7,725 nt of DNA from Pseudomonadota bacterium (GCA_030836725.1 JAUPLV010000100.1:1-7725); one strand, 5' to 3'. Positions 1 through 7,349 are shown, counted from the first letter of the stretch. The notes: a model not told the origin generated them from the sequence alone. Numbers and translations: made by a program.

Positions 1-1251
1 GCACGCTTTGGCTCGCCGCATGATTTTCGCGCCTTTGTCGATGGCTGCCACCAGGCCGGCATCGGCGTGCTGCTCGACTGGGTTCCGGCGCACTTTCCGA
101 AGGACGATTTCGCGCTGGCGCGCTTCACCGGCGAGCCGGTGTACGAACACGCCGATCCACGTCGCGGCGAGCACCAGGACTGGGGCACCCTGATTTTCGA
201 TTTCGGCCGCAACGAGGTGCGCAATTTCCTGGTCGCCAACGCGCTGTTCTGGATCGAGGAATTTCACATCGACGGACTGCGCGTCGATGCGGTGGCGTCG
301 ATGCTGTACCTCGACTACTCGCGACGCGAGGGCGAATGGCTGCCGAACCAGTATGGCGGGCGCGAGAACATCGAGGCGATTCATTTTCTGCGCGAAATGA
401 ACACCGAAGTACACGGGCGCTTTCCCGGCGTGCTGACCATCGCCGAAGAGTCGACCGCCTGGCCGGCGGTGTCGCGTCCGGTCGAACTCGGCGGCCTCGG
501 CTTCTCGATGAAGTGGAACATGGGCTGGATGAACGACAGCCTCGACTACATCGAGAAAGAGCCGATCTACCGCAAATACCAGCACAACCAGCTGACCTTC
601 AGCCAGATGTATGCGTGGACCGAAAACTTCGTGCTGCCGATGTCGCACGACGAGGTGGTGCACCTGAAGAAAAGCATGCTCGACAAGATGCCCGGCGACA
701 CCTGGCAGCGCTTCGCCAACCTGCGGGTGTTCTATGCCTGGCAGTATGCGCATCCGGGCAAGAAACTCCTGTTCATGGGCGGCGAGTTCGGCCAGTGGAA
801 CGAGTGGAAGGAGTCCGGCCAGCTCGACTGGATGCTGCTCGATTTCCCCGCGCACGACGGCATCCGCACGCTGCTGCGCGACCTCAACCGCCTGTACCGC
901 GACGAGGCGGCGCTGCATGAATACGACTTCGACCCGCGCGGCTTCCGCTGGATCGACTGCCACGATGCCGACCAGTCGGTGCTGAGCTTCGTGCGCCAGG
1001 GCCGGGACGACTCCGCGCTGCTGACGGCGCTGTTCAACTTCACCCCGGTGCCTCGCCGCGCCTACCGCATCGGCGTGCCATCGGGTTCGGCATGGTGCGA
1101 AGTGCTGAACACCGATTCCGGTTTTTACGGCGGCAGCAACCTCGGCAACGGCCAGCCGCTGCGGCCGCAAAACCTGCCGTGGATGGGATATGAGCAATCC
1201 ATCGAGGTGACGCTGCCGCCGCTCGGCGCGATCTTCCTGAAGCCATGTTGA
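1..1251 (+). CDS. glgB: 1,4-alpha-glucan branching enzyme GlgB, 3' part (5' end outside window)
   Basis: GlgB cuts alpha-1,4 chains of growing glycogen and re-attaches them as alpha-1,6 branches in the cytoplasm (GH13 family). The frame is open from base 1, giving 416 residues, against about 730 for the E. coli enzyme, so roughly 300 N-terminal residues (CBM48 domain and start of the barrel) lie upstream. The GH13 catalytic set is visible: the nucleophile Asp in LRVDAVASM (bases 286-288), the acid/base Glu in IAEES (445-447) and the transition-state Asp in SHDEVVH (649-651). The C-terminal beta domain follows, with NFTPVPR and a final LPPLGAIFL. The stop is TGA at 1249-1251. The GTG at 67 is internal, not a start, because typical GlgB sequence continues upstream of it. 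It is followed by glgA on the same strand. Nothing looks broken; truncation is only by the window edge. Confidence 0.97.
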   Translation, partial: ARFGSPHDFRAFVDGCHQAGIGVLLDWVPAHFPKDDFALARFTGEPVYEHADPRRGEHQDWGTLIFDFGRNEVRNFLVANALFWIEEFHIDGLRVDAVASMLYLDYSRREGEWLPNQYGGRENIEAIHFLREMNTEVHGRFPGVLTIAEESTAWPAVSRPVELGGLGFSMKWNMGWMNDSLDYIEKEPIYRKYQHNQLTFSQMYAWTENFVLPMSHDEVVHLKKSMLDKMPGDTWQRFANLRVFYAWQYAHPGKKLLFMGGEFGQWNEWKESGQLDWMLLDFPAHDGIRTLLRDLNRLYRDEAALHEYDFDPRGFRWIDCHDADQSVLSFVRQGRDDSALLTALFNFTPVPRRAYRIGVPSGSAWCEVLNTDSGFYGGSNLGNGQPLRPQNLPWMGYEQSIEVTLPPLGAIFLKPC

Positions 1252-1258
1252 AAAGAAA

Positions 1259-1387
1259 GGGGACAGGATTCAGGATTCAGGGGCTAGGGGGCTTTGTGCC
1301 GCGCGCCCCTGGATTGGGCGCGGCAAGGCCGCGCAAACCTTCGCCCCTCCTGGCCACTAGCCCCAGGTTCCTAAATCCTAACCCCTA
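1259..1387. repeat. Imperfect fold-back (inverted) repeat between glgB and glgA
   Basis: The arms at about 1259-1290 and 1354-1387 are imperfect reverse complements. Exact paired blocks include GGGG (1259-1262 with 1382-1385), AGGATT (1265-1270 with 1374-1379) and GGGGCTAG (1280-1287 with 1357-1364). The left arm also contains AGGATTC twice in tandem (1265-1278). Inside the arms is a GC-rich core with two mutually exclusive hairpins: 1297-1304 with 1318-1325 (8 bp), or 1318-1324 with 1328-1334 (7 bp, 3-base loop). No coding potential and no T-tract are seen. It fills nearly all of the glgB-glgA gap. It may be a dispersed repeat or a transcript-structure element; its copy number cannot be judged from one window. 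Confidence 0.7.
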
Positions 1388-1410
1388 GAAAAACAATGAA
1401 ACGCGGAGCA

Positions 1411-2868
1411 ATGAAAATCCTGTTTGTGGCCAGCGAAGCCTACCCGCTGGTAAAAACCGGCGGCCTGGGCGATGTGCTGTACAGCCTGCCGCATGCCCTT
1501 CACGACCGCGGCGCCGACATCCGCCTGGTTCTTCCAGGCTATCGCGCGCTGCTGCGCCAGCTCGAACAGGTGCGCATCCTCGGCTGGCTCGACGTGCGCG
1601 GCGACGCCGGCATGGTCACCGCGCGCATCCTGGAAGCGCGCCATCCCGATTTTGCGTTTCCGTTGTGGCTGGTCGACTGTCCGCCGCTGTTCGACCGCGT
1701 CGGCAACCCCTATGTCGACGCGACGGGGCAGGACTGGCCGGACAACGCCGAGCGCTTCACGGTGTTTTCGCGGGTGGCGGCGCTGCTGGCGCAGGATGCG
1801 CTCGACCTCGGATGGCAGCCCAGGGTGGTGCATACGCACGACTGGCAGACCGGGCTGGTCGCCGCGTTCCTGGCCGAACAGCCGGTGCGCCCCAAAACCG
1901 TGTTCACTATCCACAACCTGGCCTACGGCGGCCATTTTTCGCACAGCGATTTTGTCCGCCTGCAGCTGCCCAGCCAATGGTGGTCGCCCGAGGGCGCGGA
2001 ATTCCATGGCGGTTTTTCCATGCTCAAAGCCGGCATCGTGTATGCCGACGCCATTACCACGGTGAGCCCCACCTACGCGCAGGAAATCTGCACCCCGGAA
2101 TTCGGCTACGGGCTCGACGGCCTGCTGCTCTCCCGGCAATACAAACTGCACGGCATTCTCAACGGCATCGATACCCAGATATGGAATCCGTCGACCGACC
2201 CGCTCCTGCCCGCGCACTATTCGATGAGCCGCATTCAGCCGGGCAAACGCCGCAACAAGCAGGCCCTGCTGGAGCGATTCATGCCGCGGGCCGACGATGA
2301 CGCGATGCAGGCGCCGCTGCTGGGACTGGTGGGGCGGCTGGTCGAGCAGAAGGGCATCGACTGGGTGCTGGCCGCGTTGCCGGTGCTGCTGGCCGAAACC
2401 GATGCGCGCATTGTGCTGCTTGGCAGCGGCCAGGCGGCGTATGAGCAGAAACTCGCGCGGCTGGCCAGACAGCACCCCGATCGCCTGTTCGTCGAAATTG
2501 GCTACGACGAGTCGCTGGCGCACCTGATCGAAGCGGGCGCCGACCTGTTCCTGATGCCGTCGCGCTTCGAACCGTGCGGGCTCAACCAGATGTACAGCCT
2601 TCGCTATGGAACGCCGCCCGTGGTGTTCAAAACCGGCGGACTGGCCGACACCGTGGTCGACGCCGACGAGACGACGCTGGCCGACGCCACCGCCACCGGC
2701 TTTGTTTTCGGCTCATCCGGGGTGGAGACGTTTCTCGAAGCCATCCATCGCGGACTCGACCTCTACCGGCAGCCCTCGAAGTGGAGGCGCCTGCAGCAAT
2801 CGGGGATGAGCCGGTCGTTCGACTGGAACGAGAGCGCCGGCCATTACCTTTCGCTGTATTCCATTTAG
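1411..2868 (+). CDS. glgA: Glycogen synthase GlgA (ADP-glucose type, GT5)
   Basis: GlgA adds glucose from ADP-glucose to the non-reducing ends of glycogen in the cytoplasm. It is 485 residues from ATG 1411, against 477 in E. coli. The N-terminal Rossmann domain has the family signature KTGGLGD with Lys15, the same position as in E. coli. HDWQTGL has its His at 143. In the C-terminal domain GRLVEQKG gives Arg309 and Lys314 (the Arg300/Lys305 pair of E. coli), and RFEPCGLNQMYSLRYGT holds the catalytic Glu387, followed by KTGGLADTV. An in-frame ATG at 1396 would add five residues. I prefer 1411 because the protein then starts exactly as the family does and GGAG lies at 1405-1408, although that is only 2 bases from the start. 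No Shine-Dalgarno is seen for 1396. glgP follows 24 bases after the stop, so these two are almost surely co-transcribed. Confidence 0.95.
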   Translation: MKILFVASEAYPLVKTGGLGDVLYSLPHALHDRGADIRLVLPGYRALLRQLEQVRILGWLDVRGDAGMVTARILEARHPDFAFPLWLVDCPPLFDRVGNPYVDATGQDWPDNAERFTVFSRVAALLAQDALDLGWQPRVVHTHDWQTGLVAAFLAEQPVRPKTVFTIHNLAYGGHFSHSDFVRLQLPSQWWSPEGAEFHGGFSMLKAGIVYADAITTVSPTYAQEICTPEFGYGLDGLLLSRQYKLHGILNGIDTQIWNPSTDPLLPAHYSMSRIQPGKRRNKQALLERFMPRADDDAMQAPLLGLVGRLVEQKGIDWVLAALPVLLAETDARIVLLGSGQAAYEQKLARLARQHPDRLFVEIGYDESLAHLIEAGADLFLMPSRFEPCGLNQMYSLRYGTPPVVFKTGGLADTVVDADETTLADATATGFVFGSSGVETFLEAIHRGLDLYRQPSKWRRLQQSGMSRSFDWNESAGHYLSLYSI

Positions 2869-2892
2869 TTCATTTCCCAGGCAGGACATACC

Positions 2893-5367
2893 ATGCAAGC
2901 CAAAAATGCCGCTTCCAAGCGTGGCGTCAAACTGAAATCGCTGCCCAGCAGCGCCGCCGCGGTCAGCAAGGACTTCGAGCGCTACCAGTATTATCACCTG
3001 GGGCGGTTCCATGGCTGCCCGCCGCTCTACACCTACCAGTCGCTGGCGTGGACGCTGCGCGACCGCATCATGTCGGACTGGATGAACACCTATTCCGCGC
3101 GCGACCAGCCGGGAAAACGGCGCGCGTACTATCTGTCGCTGGAGTTCCTGATCGGCCGCGCGCTGAGCAACCATGTGCTGAACCTGGGGCTGGACGAAGC
3201 CACCGAGCAGGCGCTGCAAAACTTCGGCCAGACGCTGGAAAACGTGGCCGAGGAAGAGCCCGATGCGGGTCTCGGAAACGGCGGCCTGGGCCGGCTGGCG
3301 GCGTGTTTCATGGACAGCTGCGCCACCCTCGACCTGCCGGTGATGGGGTACGGCATTCATTACGAATACGGCATGTTCCGCCAGCGCATCGAGAACGGTT
3401 ATCAGAAGGAAGACCCCGACCACTGGCTGCGCGACGGCAATCCGTGGGAGATCGAGCGTTCCGAATTCACCTGCCGCGTCCCGTTCGGCGGGCGCACCGA
3501 GCACTTTCGCGACCCGGCCGGCATCGAGCACGCACGCTGGGTGGACACCAACGATGTGCTGGCGATCCCGTTCGACATGCCGATCACCGGTTACCGCAAC
3601 AACACGGTGAACACGCTGCGCCTGTGGAAAGCCGCCGCCACCGACGAATTCAACCTCGACGAATTCAATGCCGGCAGCTACACCGAAGCGGTGCAGGAGA
3701 AGAATCACGCCGAGCACATCTCGATGGTGCTGTATCCTAACGACAGCAGCGAGAACGGCAAGGAACTGCGGCTGCGCCAGCAGTATTTCCTGGCTTCGGC
3801 CAGCCTGCAGGACGCGCTGCGCCAGTGGCGCTCCGCCGGCAACACCGACCTCGGCCGCTTCGCCGAGGACAACGTCTTCCAGATGAACGACACGCATCCG
3901 ACCATCGCGGTGGCCGAACTGATGCGGCTGCTGGTCGACGTGGAACGGCTGGGATGGGACCAGGCCTGGGCGATCACCACGCGGTGCATGGCCTACACCA
4001 ACCACACGCTGCTGCCCGAGGCGCTGGAGCGCTGGCCGGTGGCGCTGTTCGAGCGGCTGCTGCCGCGGCTGCTGGAAATCATTTACGAGATCAACGCGCA
4101 CTTTCTGCGCGAGGTTGGGGTGAAATGGCCGGGCGACATGGACCGCCGCCGTCGCATGTCGATCATCGAGGAAGGCGGGGTGCGCCAGATCCGCATGGCC
4201 TGGCTGGCGATCATCGGCAGCTTCTCGGTCAACGGCGTGGCGGCGCTGCACTCGCAACTGCTGCGGGACGGCCTGTTCCGCGACTTCGTCGACCTGTGGC
4301 CGGACAAGTTCAACAACAAGACCAACGGCGTCACCCCGCGCCGCTGGGTGGCCCACGCCAACCCCGGCATGAGCGCGCTGATCAGCAGCAAGATCGGCGA
4401 TGACTGGGTGGCCGACCTGGCGCATCTGGAAAAACTGAAGCCGCTGGCGAGCCGTAGAAGCACCGCATTTCACGCCGAATGGCGCGCGGTCAAGCGCGCC
4501 AACAAGGAGCGGCTGGCGGCGCTGGTCAAGGCCGAGTGCGGGGTCGATTTCAACCCGGACGCGCTGTTCGACGTGCAGGTGAAGCGCATCCACGAATACA
4601 AGCGGCAGCTGCTCAACATCCTGCACGTCATCCACCTGTACAACCGCATCAATCGCGGACGGCTGGACGGCCTCGCGGACCGCTGCGTGCTGATCGGCGG
4701 CAAGGCGGCGCCGGGTTATCTCATGGCCAAGCGCATCATCAAGCTGATCAACAGCGTCGCCGAGGTGGTCAACAACGACCCCGACGTCGACGGCCGCCTG
4801 AAGGTCGCCTTCCTGCCCAACTACCGGGTGACCAGCATGGAAATCATCGCGCCGGCGACCGATCTGTCGGAGCAGATTTCGACCGCCGGCAAGGAAGCGT
4901 CCGGTACCGGCAACATGAAATTCATGATGAACGGCGCCGTCACCATCGGCACCTACGACGGCGCCAACATCGAAATCCTCGAAGCCGTCGGCGAGGAAAA
5001 CTTCTTCCTGTTCGGCCTGCACGCGGAGGAAGTCGAGGCGCTGCGCCCGCAATACCAGCCGCAGTCCTACATCGACCGGGACCCCGAACTGCGCGAAGTG
5101 ATCGACCTTCTGGCATCGGGCCACTTCAACCTGTGCGAGCCGGGCATCTTCGACATGATTCTCGGCGCACTGTTGAACCCGCACGACCCCTGGATGGTGC
5201 TGGCGGACTTCCGTAGTTACGTCGATGCGCAGGAGCGGGTGTCGCAAGCCTGGCAGGATGAAGCCGGATGGACGCGCATGAGCATACTCAACACGGCATC
5301 GAGCGGATTTTTCTCCACCGACCGCACCATGCAGGAATACAACGCCGACATCTGGAAGCTGAAATAG
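2893..5367 (+). CDS. glgP: Glycogen/alpha-glucan phosphorylase GlgP
   Basis: This GT35 enzyme splits alpha-1,4 glucan with phosphate, releasing glucose-1-phosphate, using pyridoxal phosphate. It has 824 residues, normal for bacterial members. The start is ATG 2893, with AGGA at 2883-2886 and a 6-base spacing. An N-terminal extension rich in Lys, Ala and Ser precedes the conserved region opening YYHLGRF. The GLGNGGLGRLAACFMDS signature begins at about residue 126. The PLP-binding site EASGTGNMKFMMNG has its Schiff-base Lys at residue 676 (bases 4918-4920), followed by TYDGANIEI. The C-terminus ends normally in a TAG stop. It is the last gene of the glg set here; a stem-loop lies immediately after the stop. 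Carrying synthase, branching enzyme and phosphorylase together puts glycogen storage and mobilisation in one cluster. The complementary strand is open for 893 codons, which I treat as a composition artefact. Confidence 0.97.
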   Translation: MQAKNAASKRGVKLKSLPSSAAAVSKDFERYQYYHLGRFHGCPPLYTYQSLAWTLRDRIMSDWMNTYSARDQPGKRRAYYLSLEFLIGRALSNHVLNLGLDEATEQALQNFGQTLENVAEEEPDAGLGNGGLGRLAACFMDSCATLDLPVMGYGIHYEYGMFRQRIENGYQKEDPDHWLRDGNPWEIERSEFTCRVPFGGRTEHFRDPAGIEHARWVDTNDVLAIPFDMPITGYRNNTVNTLRLWKAAATDEFNLDEFNAGSYTEAVQEKNHAEHISMVLYPNDSSENGKELRLRQQYFLASASLQDALRQWRSAGNTDLGRFAEDNVFQMNDTHPTIAVAELMRLLVDVERLGWDQAWAITTRCMAYTNHTLLPEALERWPVALFERLLPRLLEIIYEINAHFLREVGVKWPGDMDRRRRMSIIEEGGVRQIRMAWLAIIGSFSVNGVAALHSQLLRDGLFRDFVDLWPDKFNNKTNGVTPRRWVAHANPGMSALISSKIGDDWVADLAHLEKLKPLASRRSTAFHAEWRAVKRANKERLAALVKAECGVDFNPDALFDVQVKRIHEYKRQLLNILHVIHLYNRINRGRLDGLADRCVLIGGKAAPGYLMAKRIIKLINSVAEVVNNDPDVDGRLKVAFLPNYRVTSMEIIAPATDLSEQISTAGKEASGTGNMKFMMNGAVTIGTYDGANIEILEAVGEENFFLFGLHAEEVEALRPQYQPQSYIDRDPELREVIDLLASGHFNLCEPGIFDMILGALLNPHDPWMVLADFRSYVDAQERVSQAWQDEAGWTRMSILNTASSGFFSTDRTMQEYNADIWKLK

Positions 5368-5370
5368 GCG

Positions 5371-5397
5371 CGCTTGCCCGGCGGGGGTGGGCAAGCG
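5371..5397 (+). terminator. Stem-loop just after glgP, probable transcript end
   Basis: CGCTTGCCC (5371-5379) and GGGCAAGCG (5389-5397) form a perfect 9-bp stem with a 9-base loop, starting 3 bases after the glgP stop. Position and strength suit a 3' end or an mRNA-stabilising structure. No T-tract follows, so intrinsic termination is uncertain. Confidence 0.5.
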
Positions 5398-5411
5398 GCG
5401 ATAGGGAAATG

Positions 5412-5444
5412 TTCCGGGAATCGATGGCGGCTATCGACCCGGAA
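5412..5444. repeat. Second hairpin downstream of glgP (interrupted palindrome)
   Basis: TTCCGGG (5412-5418) pairs with CCCGGAA (5438-5444), and TCGAT (5421-5425) pairs with ATCGA (5433-5437). The result is a 12-bp stem with an AA bulge and a 7-base loop. It follows the glgP stem-loop by 14 bases. There is no T-tract on either side. It could be a backup terminator, a protein site or part of a dispersed repeat. Confidence 0.5.
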
Positions 5445-5617
5445 GAGTTAGTCGTGAGGTAGGTCGAAGGTGTCCGTTTGTCGGCCAAAGGCGACGATGG
5501 CCTTTTGATTGAACGCGTCCGCTGTGCTCGCAAGACCGGTCATCGGATCGCCCCTTACTGCTGATTAACCGTTTTTCTCAGTTCTGACGGAAGAACTGCT
5601 GCGCCATATACTAGGCC
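5445..5617. other. Non-coding spacer between glycogen genes and the restriction-modification block
   Basis: I see no credible gene here on either strand. It contains two short hairpins: AAAGGC/GCCTTT (5487-5492 with 5500-5505, followed by a fourth T), and CAGTTCT/AGAACTG (5579-5585 with 5592-5598, 6-base loop), the second lying 19 bases upstream of the methyltransferase -35 box. The words GTCCGTTTGTCGG and GTCCGCTGTGCTCG look like diverged copies of one unit, so part of the spacer may be decayed repeat sequence. Composition shifts from GC-rich to more mixed across this stretch, making it the likely left border of acquired DNA. No integrase, tRNA or clear attachment repeat is seen. Confidence 0.4.
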
Positions 5618-5646
5618 TTGACAGGTGGGTAGTGCGTGAATACTAT
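5618..5646 (+). promoter_or_regulatory. Sigma-70 type promoter of the methyltransferase gene
   Basis: A perfect -35 TTGACA (5618-5623), a 17-base spacer and TACTAT (5641-5646, 4 of 6 to TATAAT) form a good promoter. Transcription would begin near 5653, giving a leader of about 60 bases to ATG 5712. TATAAG at 5644-5649 is a less likely -10 because the spacer would be 20 bases. The -10 region is covered by a C-box (see next entry). Confidence 0.75.
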
Positions 5647-5651
5647 AAGTA
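5641..5651. promoter_or_regulatory. Single C-box (predicted controller-protein operator) over the methyltransferase -10
   Basis: TACTATAAGTA has the C-box layout (complementary arms around a central ATA). Its 9-base core ACTATAAGT (5642-5650) is identical to that of the promoter-proximal C-box before the controller gene (7657-7665). No second box is found 15 bases to either side. A lone box over the -10 suggests repression, as known for the methyltransferase promoter of the Esp1396I system. The function here is inferred. Confidence 0.65.
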
Positions 5652-5711
5652 GCATTCCATCCTGAACACAACCCCGTACAATGCCTAATGTCGAACTGCG
5701 GAGTATCAAGA

Positions 5712-6605
5712 ATGGATGAAGCAGCCCAAGTACTCGACCTATTTGATACTGGTGGTAAAACGCTAGACACTCAGCTGGCTGAAAGAACAACGAATCGCTG
5801 CGAGTTGCTCGTAGGCGATGCTCGCCAGATTCTTTTGCAGATGCCTGATGGACATTTCGATTGCATTGTAACTTCTCCCCCATATTGGGGGCTAAGAGAC
5901 TACGGCGTCCCAGGTCAAATCGGTGCAGAACTCACTGTCGATGATTACATTGCTGATCTGGTGCGCTTGTTTCGTGAGGCGCGGCGCACACTTGCTGACG
6001 ATGGCACACTTTGGCTGAACATCGGCGATAGCTACACCTCGGGCGGCCGGACTTGGCGCGATGCAGATGCAAAGAACAAAGGCCGCGCGATGGACTACCG
6101 GGCTCCTACACCCGAAGGACTGAAGCCAAAGGATTTGATTGGAGTTCCATGGAGGCTGGCCTTTGCTTTGCAAGCGGATGGTTGGTACCTGCGAACAGAC
6201 ATCATCTGGAACAAGCCCAACTGTCAGCCGGAGAGCGTGAAAGATCGCCCGACCCGCGCTCATGAATACGTGTTTTTATTCTCCAAGTCGGAGAAGTACT
6301 GCTACGACTGGCAGGCAATTATGGAACCTGCGGCAGACCCGAATCAGAAATCGAAAAACCGGCGCACGGTGTGGAACGTCAATACAGAGCCGTACCCCGG
6401 CAGCCACTTCGCCGTCTATCCCAAGGCACTTGTTCGCATCTGCGTAGCAGCGGGCTCAAGCAAGAATGGCCGAGTTCTCGACCCGTTTTTCGGGTCAGGA
6501 ACTACCGGTGTTGTCTGCAATGAGTTGGGCAGGGATTGTGTTGGGATTGAGCTAAACGCGGAATACGCCGAACTAGCGCGCGAGCGGTTGTTACGCGGGC
6601 GCTGA
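5712..6605 (+). CDS. Type II DNA methyltransferase, beta class, probable N4-cytosine (M.SmaI-like)
   Basis: It transfers a methyl group from S-adenosylmethionine to DNA, protecting the host from the partner nuclease. Of its 297 residues, catalytic motif IV TSPPYWGLRDYG (54-65) comes first, then a target-recognition region (about 108-215), then the SAM-binding motif I DPFFGSGTTG (257-266) near the C-terminus: the beta-class order. TSPPY is typical of N4-cytosine enzymes such as those acting on CCCGGG, though N6-adenine activity cannot be excluded from sequence. ATG 5712 is chosen because GGAG at 5700-5703 lies 8 bases upstream. The in-frame ATG at 5688 would add 8 residues but has no ribosome site. 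The gene faces the endonuclease gene and overlaps its end by 15 bases. G+C is lower than in the glg genes, consistent with transfer. The predicted target rests on the neighbouring R gene. Confidence 0.93.
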   Translation: MDEAAQVLDLFDTGGKTLDTQLAERTTNRCELLVGDARQILLQMPDGHFDCIVTSPPYWGLRDYGVPGQIGAELTVDDYIADLVRLFREARRTLADDGTLWLNIGDSYTSGGRTWRDADAKNKGRAMDYRAPTPEGLKPKDLIGVPWRLAFALQADGWYLRTDIIWNKPNCQPESVKDRPTRAHEYVFLFSKSEKYCYDWQAIMEPAADPNQKSKNRRTVWNVNTEPYPGSHFAVYPKALVRICVAAGSSKNGRVLDPFFGSGTTGVVCNELGRDCVGIELNAEYAELARERLLRGR

Positions 6606-7349
6606 ACCAAAGGTCCAAGTCGCATGCACCTTGCAAAGGTTTTTTCGCAGGTGTTTGATCTGGAGCTTGCGCTCTGTGCCCCCATCAAAATACAGCGAGT
6701 ATTTGAGTTGCCCATCTGCATCCTTGACGTAGCCGTAGCCCGGTTGCGGATTCTGTTTACTATTGGTGCAAACCTCTAGTTCGCAGTTTGCTGCTTCGAG
6801 CAGCAGCGCTTTGGGTATCTCGACGAGCTCATAGCGGAGCTTCGCATCAGCATCTTTTAAGCGGCGAAGCGTGAGGATGCGATCGTAGCTTTGCATGTGC
6901 TCAAGGAACAAGTCTCGCAGCAGCGGCAGCTTCCATTCACCCCGGCCAAGCTCCATCCACTTGCTGACGTGGATCGATTCGTCCTTGATATTGGCCGCCG
7001 CTTCTGTCTTAAGGCTAACCGGAATTCCGCGAATGTTAATGTCGTGGCCCCTGTTCGTCCGGCTCTTCACTAGCTGGGCAGGAATGCCGGCCGCGTTCAG
7101 AGCAGCCTCAAATGCGAATTCAAATCGGTCTTTGCTCAGCGCCTGACGGCTACCTGCGTGATGACTTAACAACCGATCCCCAAGGGAGGCAAGGACAGCA
7201 TCCGTTACCACGTCGGAGTCTGGGGCGCGGTCGAATTGGCAAGTAGACTCGAACGCATGAATAGCAGACTTAACCCATTCCTGCTGCGTCGGAGTAAGAC
7301 GACGGAGCGCCGCAACAATTTCTCTAATTTCCTTTTCTGAGAGGCTCAC
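6591..7349 (-). CDS. Type II restriction endonuclease, SmaI-like (predicted target CCCGGG)
   Basis: It is 252 residues, close to the 247 I recall for R.SmaI, and resembles that enzyme along its length from memory. Shared stretches include GDRL near residue 57, SRTN, GHDI, LKTEAA (113-118), IHVSKWMELG, LVEIPK, and DGGTERKLQIKHL near the C-terminus. A PD-(D/E)XK-type core is suggested by Asp103 in GHDINI and Lys114 in SLK. The usual acidic residue two before the Lys is Ser112 here; R.SmaI also lacks it there as I remember (Ala), so another Glu may serve. The start is GTG at 7347-7349, overlapping the controller gene's TGA as GTGA, which implies translational coupling behind C. The stop TAA lies inside the end of the methyltransferase gene. 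SmaI cuts CCC/GGG to blunt ends; the cut here is inferred by homology. Confidence 0.9.
   Translation of the reverse strand: MSLSEKEIREIVAALRRLTPTQQEWVKSAIHAFESTCQFDRAPDSDVVTDAVLASLGDRLLSHHAGSRQALSKDRFEFAFEAALNAAGIPAQLVKSRTNRGHDINIRGIPVSLKTEAAANIKDESIHVSKWMELGRGEWKLPLLRDLFLEHMQSYDRILTLRRLKDADAKLRYELVEIPKALLLEAANCELEVCTNSKQNPQPGYGYVKDADGQLKYSLYFDGGTERKLQIKHLRKNLCKVHATWTFGSAPA

Noticed and set aside
1378..2523. A 381-codon open frame on the - strand opposite glgA
   Set aside because: Same reason: the real gene on + has all GT5 motifs, and the antisense product is low-complexity in character.
2713..5394. An 893-codon open frame on the - strand opposite glgP
   Set aside because: It mirrors glgP, an unmistakable gene, and long antisense frames are common in GC-rich coding DNA. 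The translation has the Arg, Val, His and Gln bias of such shadows and no motif I recognise.
5288..5533. An 81-codon - strand frame across the glgP end and the hairpins
   Set aside because: Overlaps the glgP end and both hairpins, no recognisable product, Arg- and Ser-rich shadow composition.
5579..5598. CAGTTCT/AGAACTG hairpin as a terminator
   Set aside because: No T-tract after it on either strand; kept only as a feature of the spacer.
5688..5714. Upstream ATG 5688 as the methyltransferase start
   Set aside because: No ribosome site before it, while ATG 5712 has GGAG at an 8-base distance.
5611..5883. A 90-codon - strand frame over the methyltransferase start
   Set aside because: Lies antisense to the methyltransferase promoter and motif IV region; no domain recognisable.
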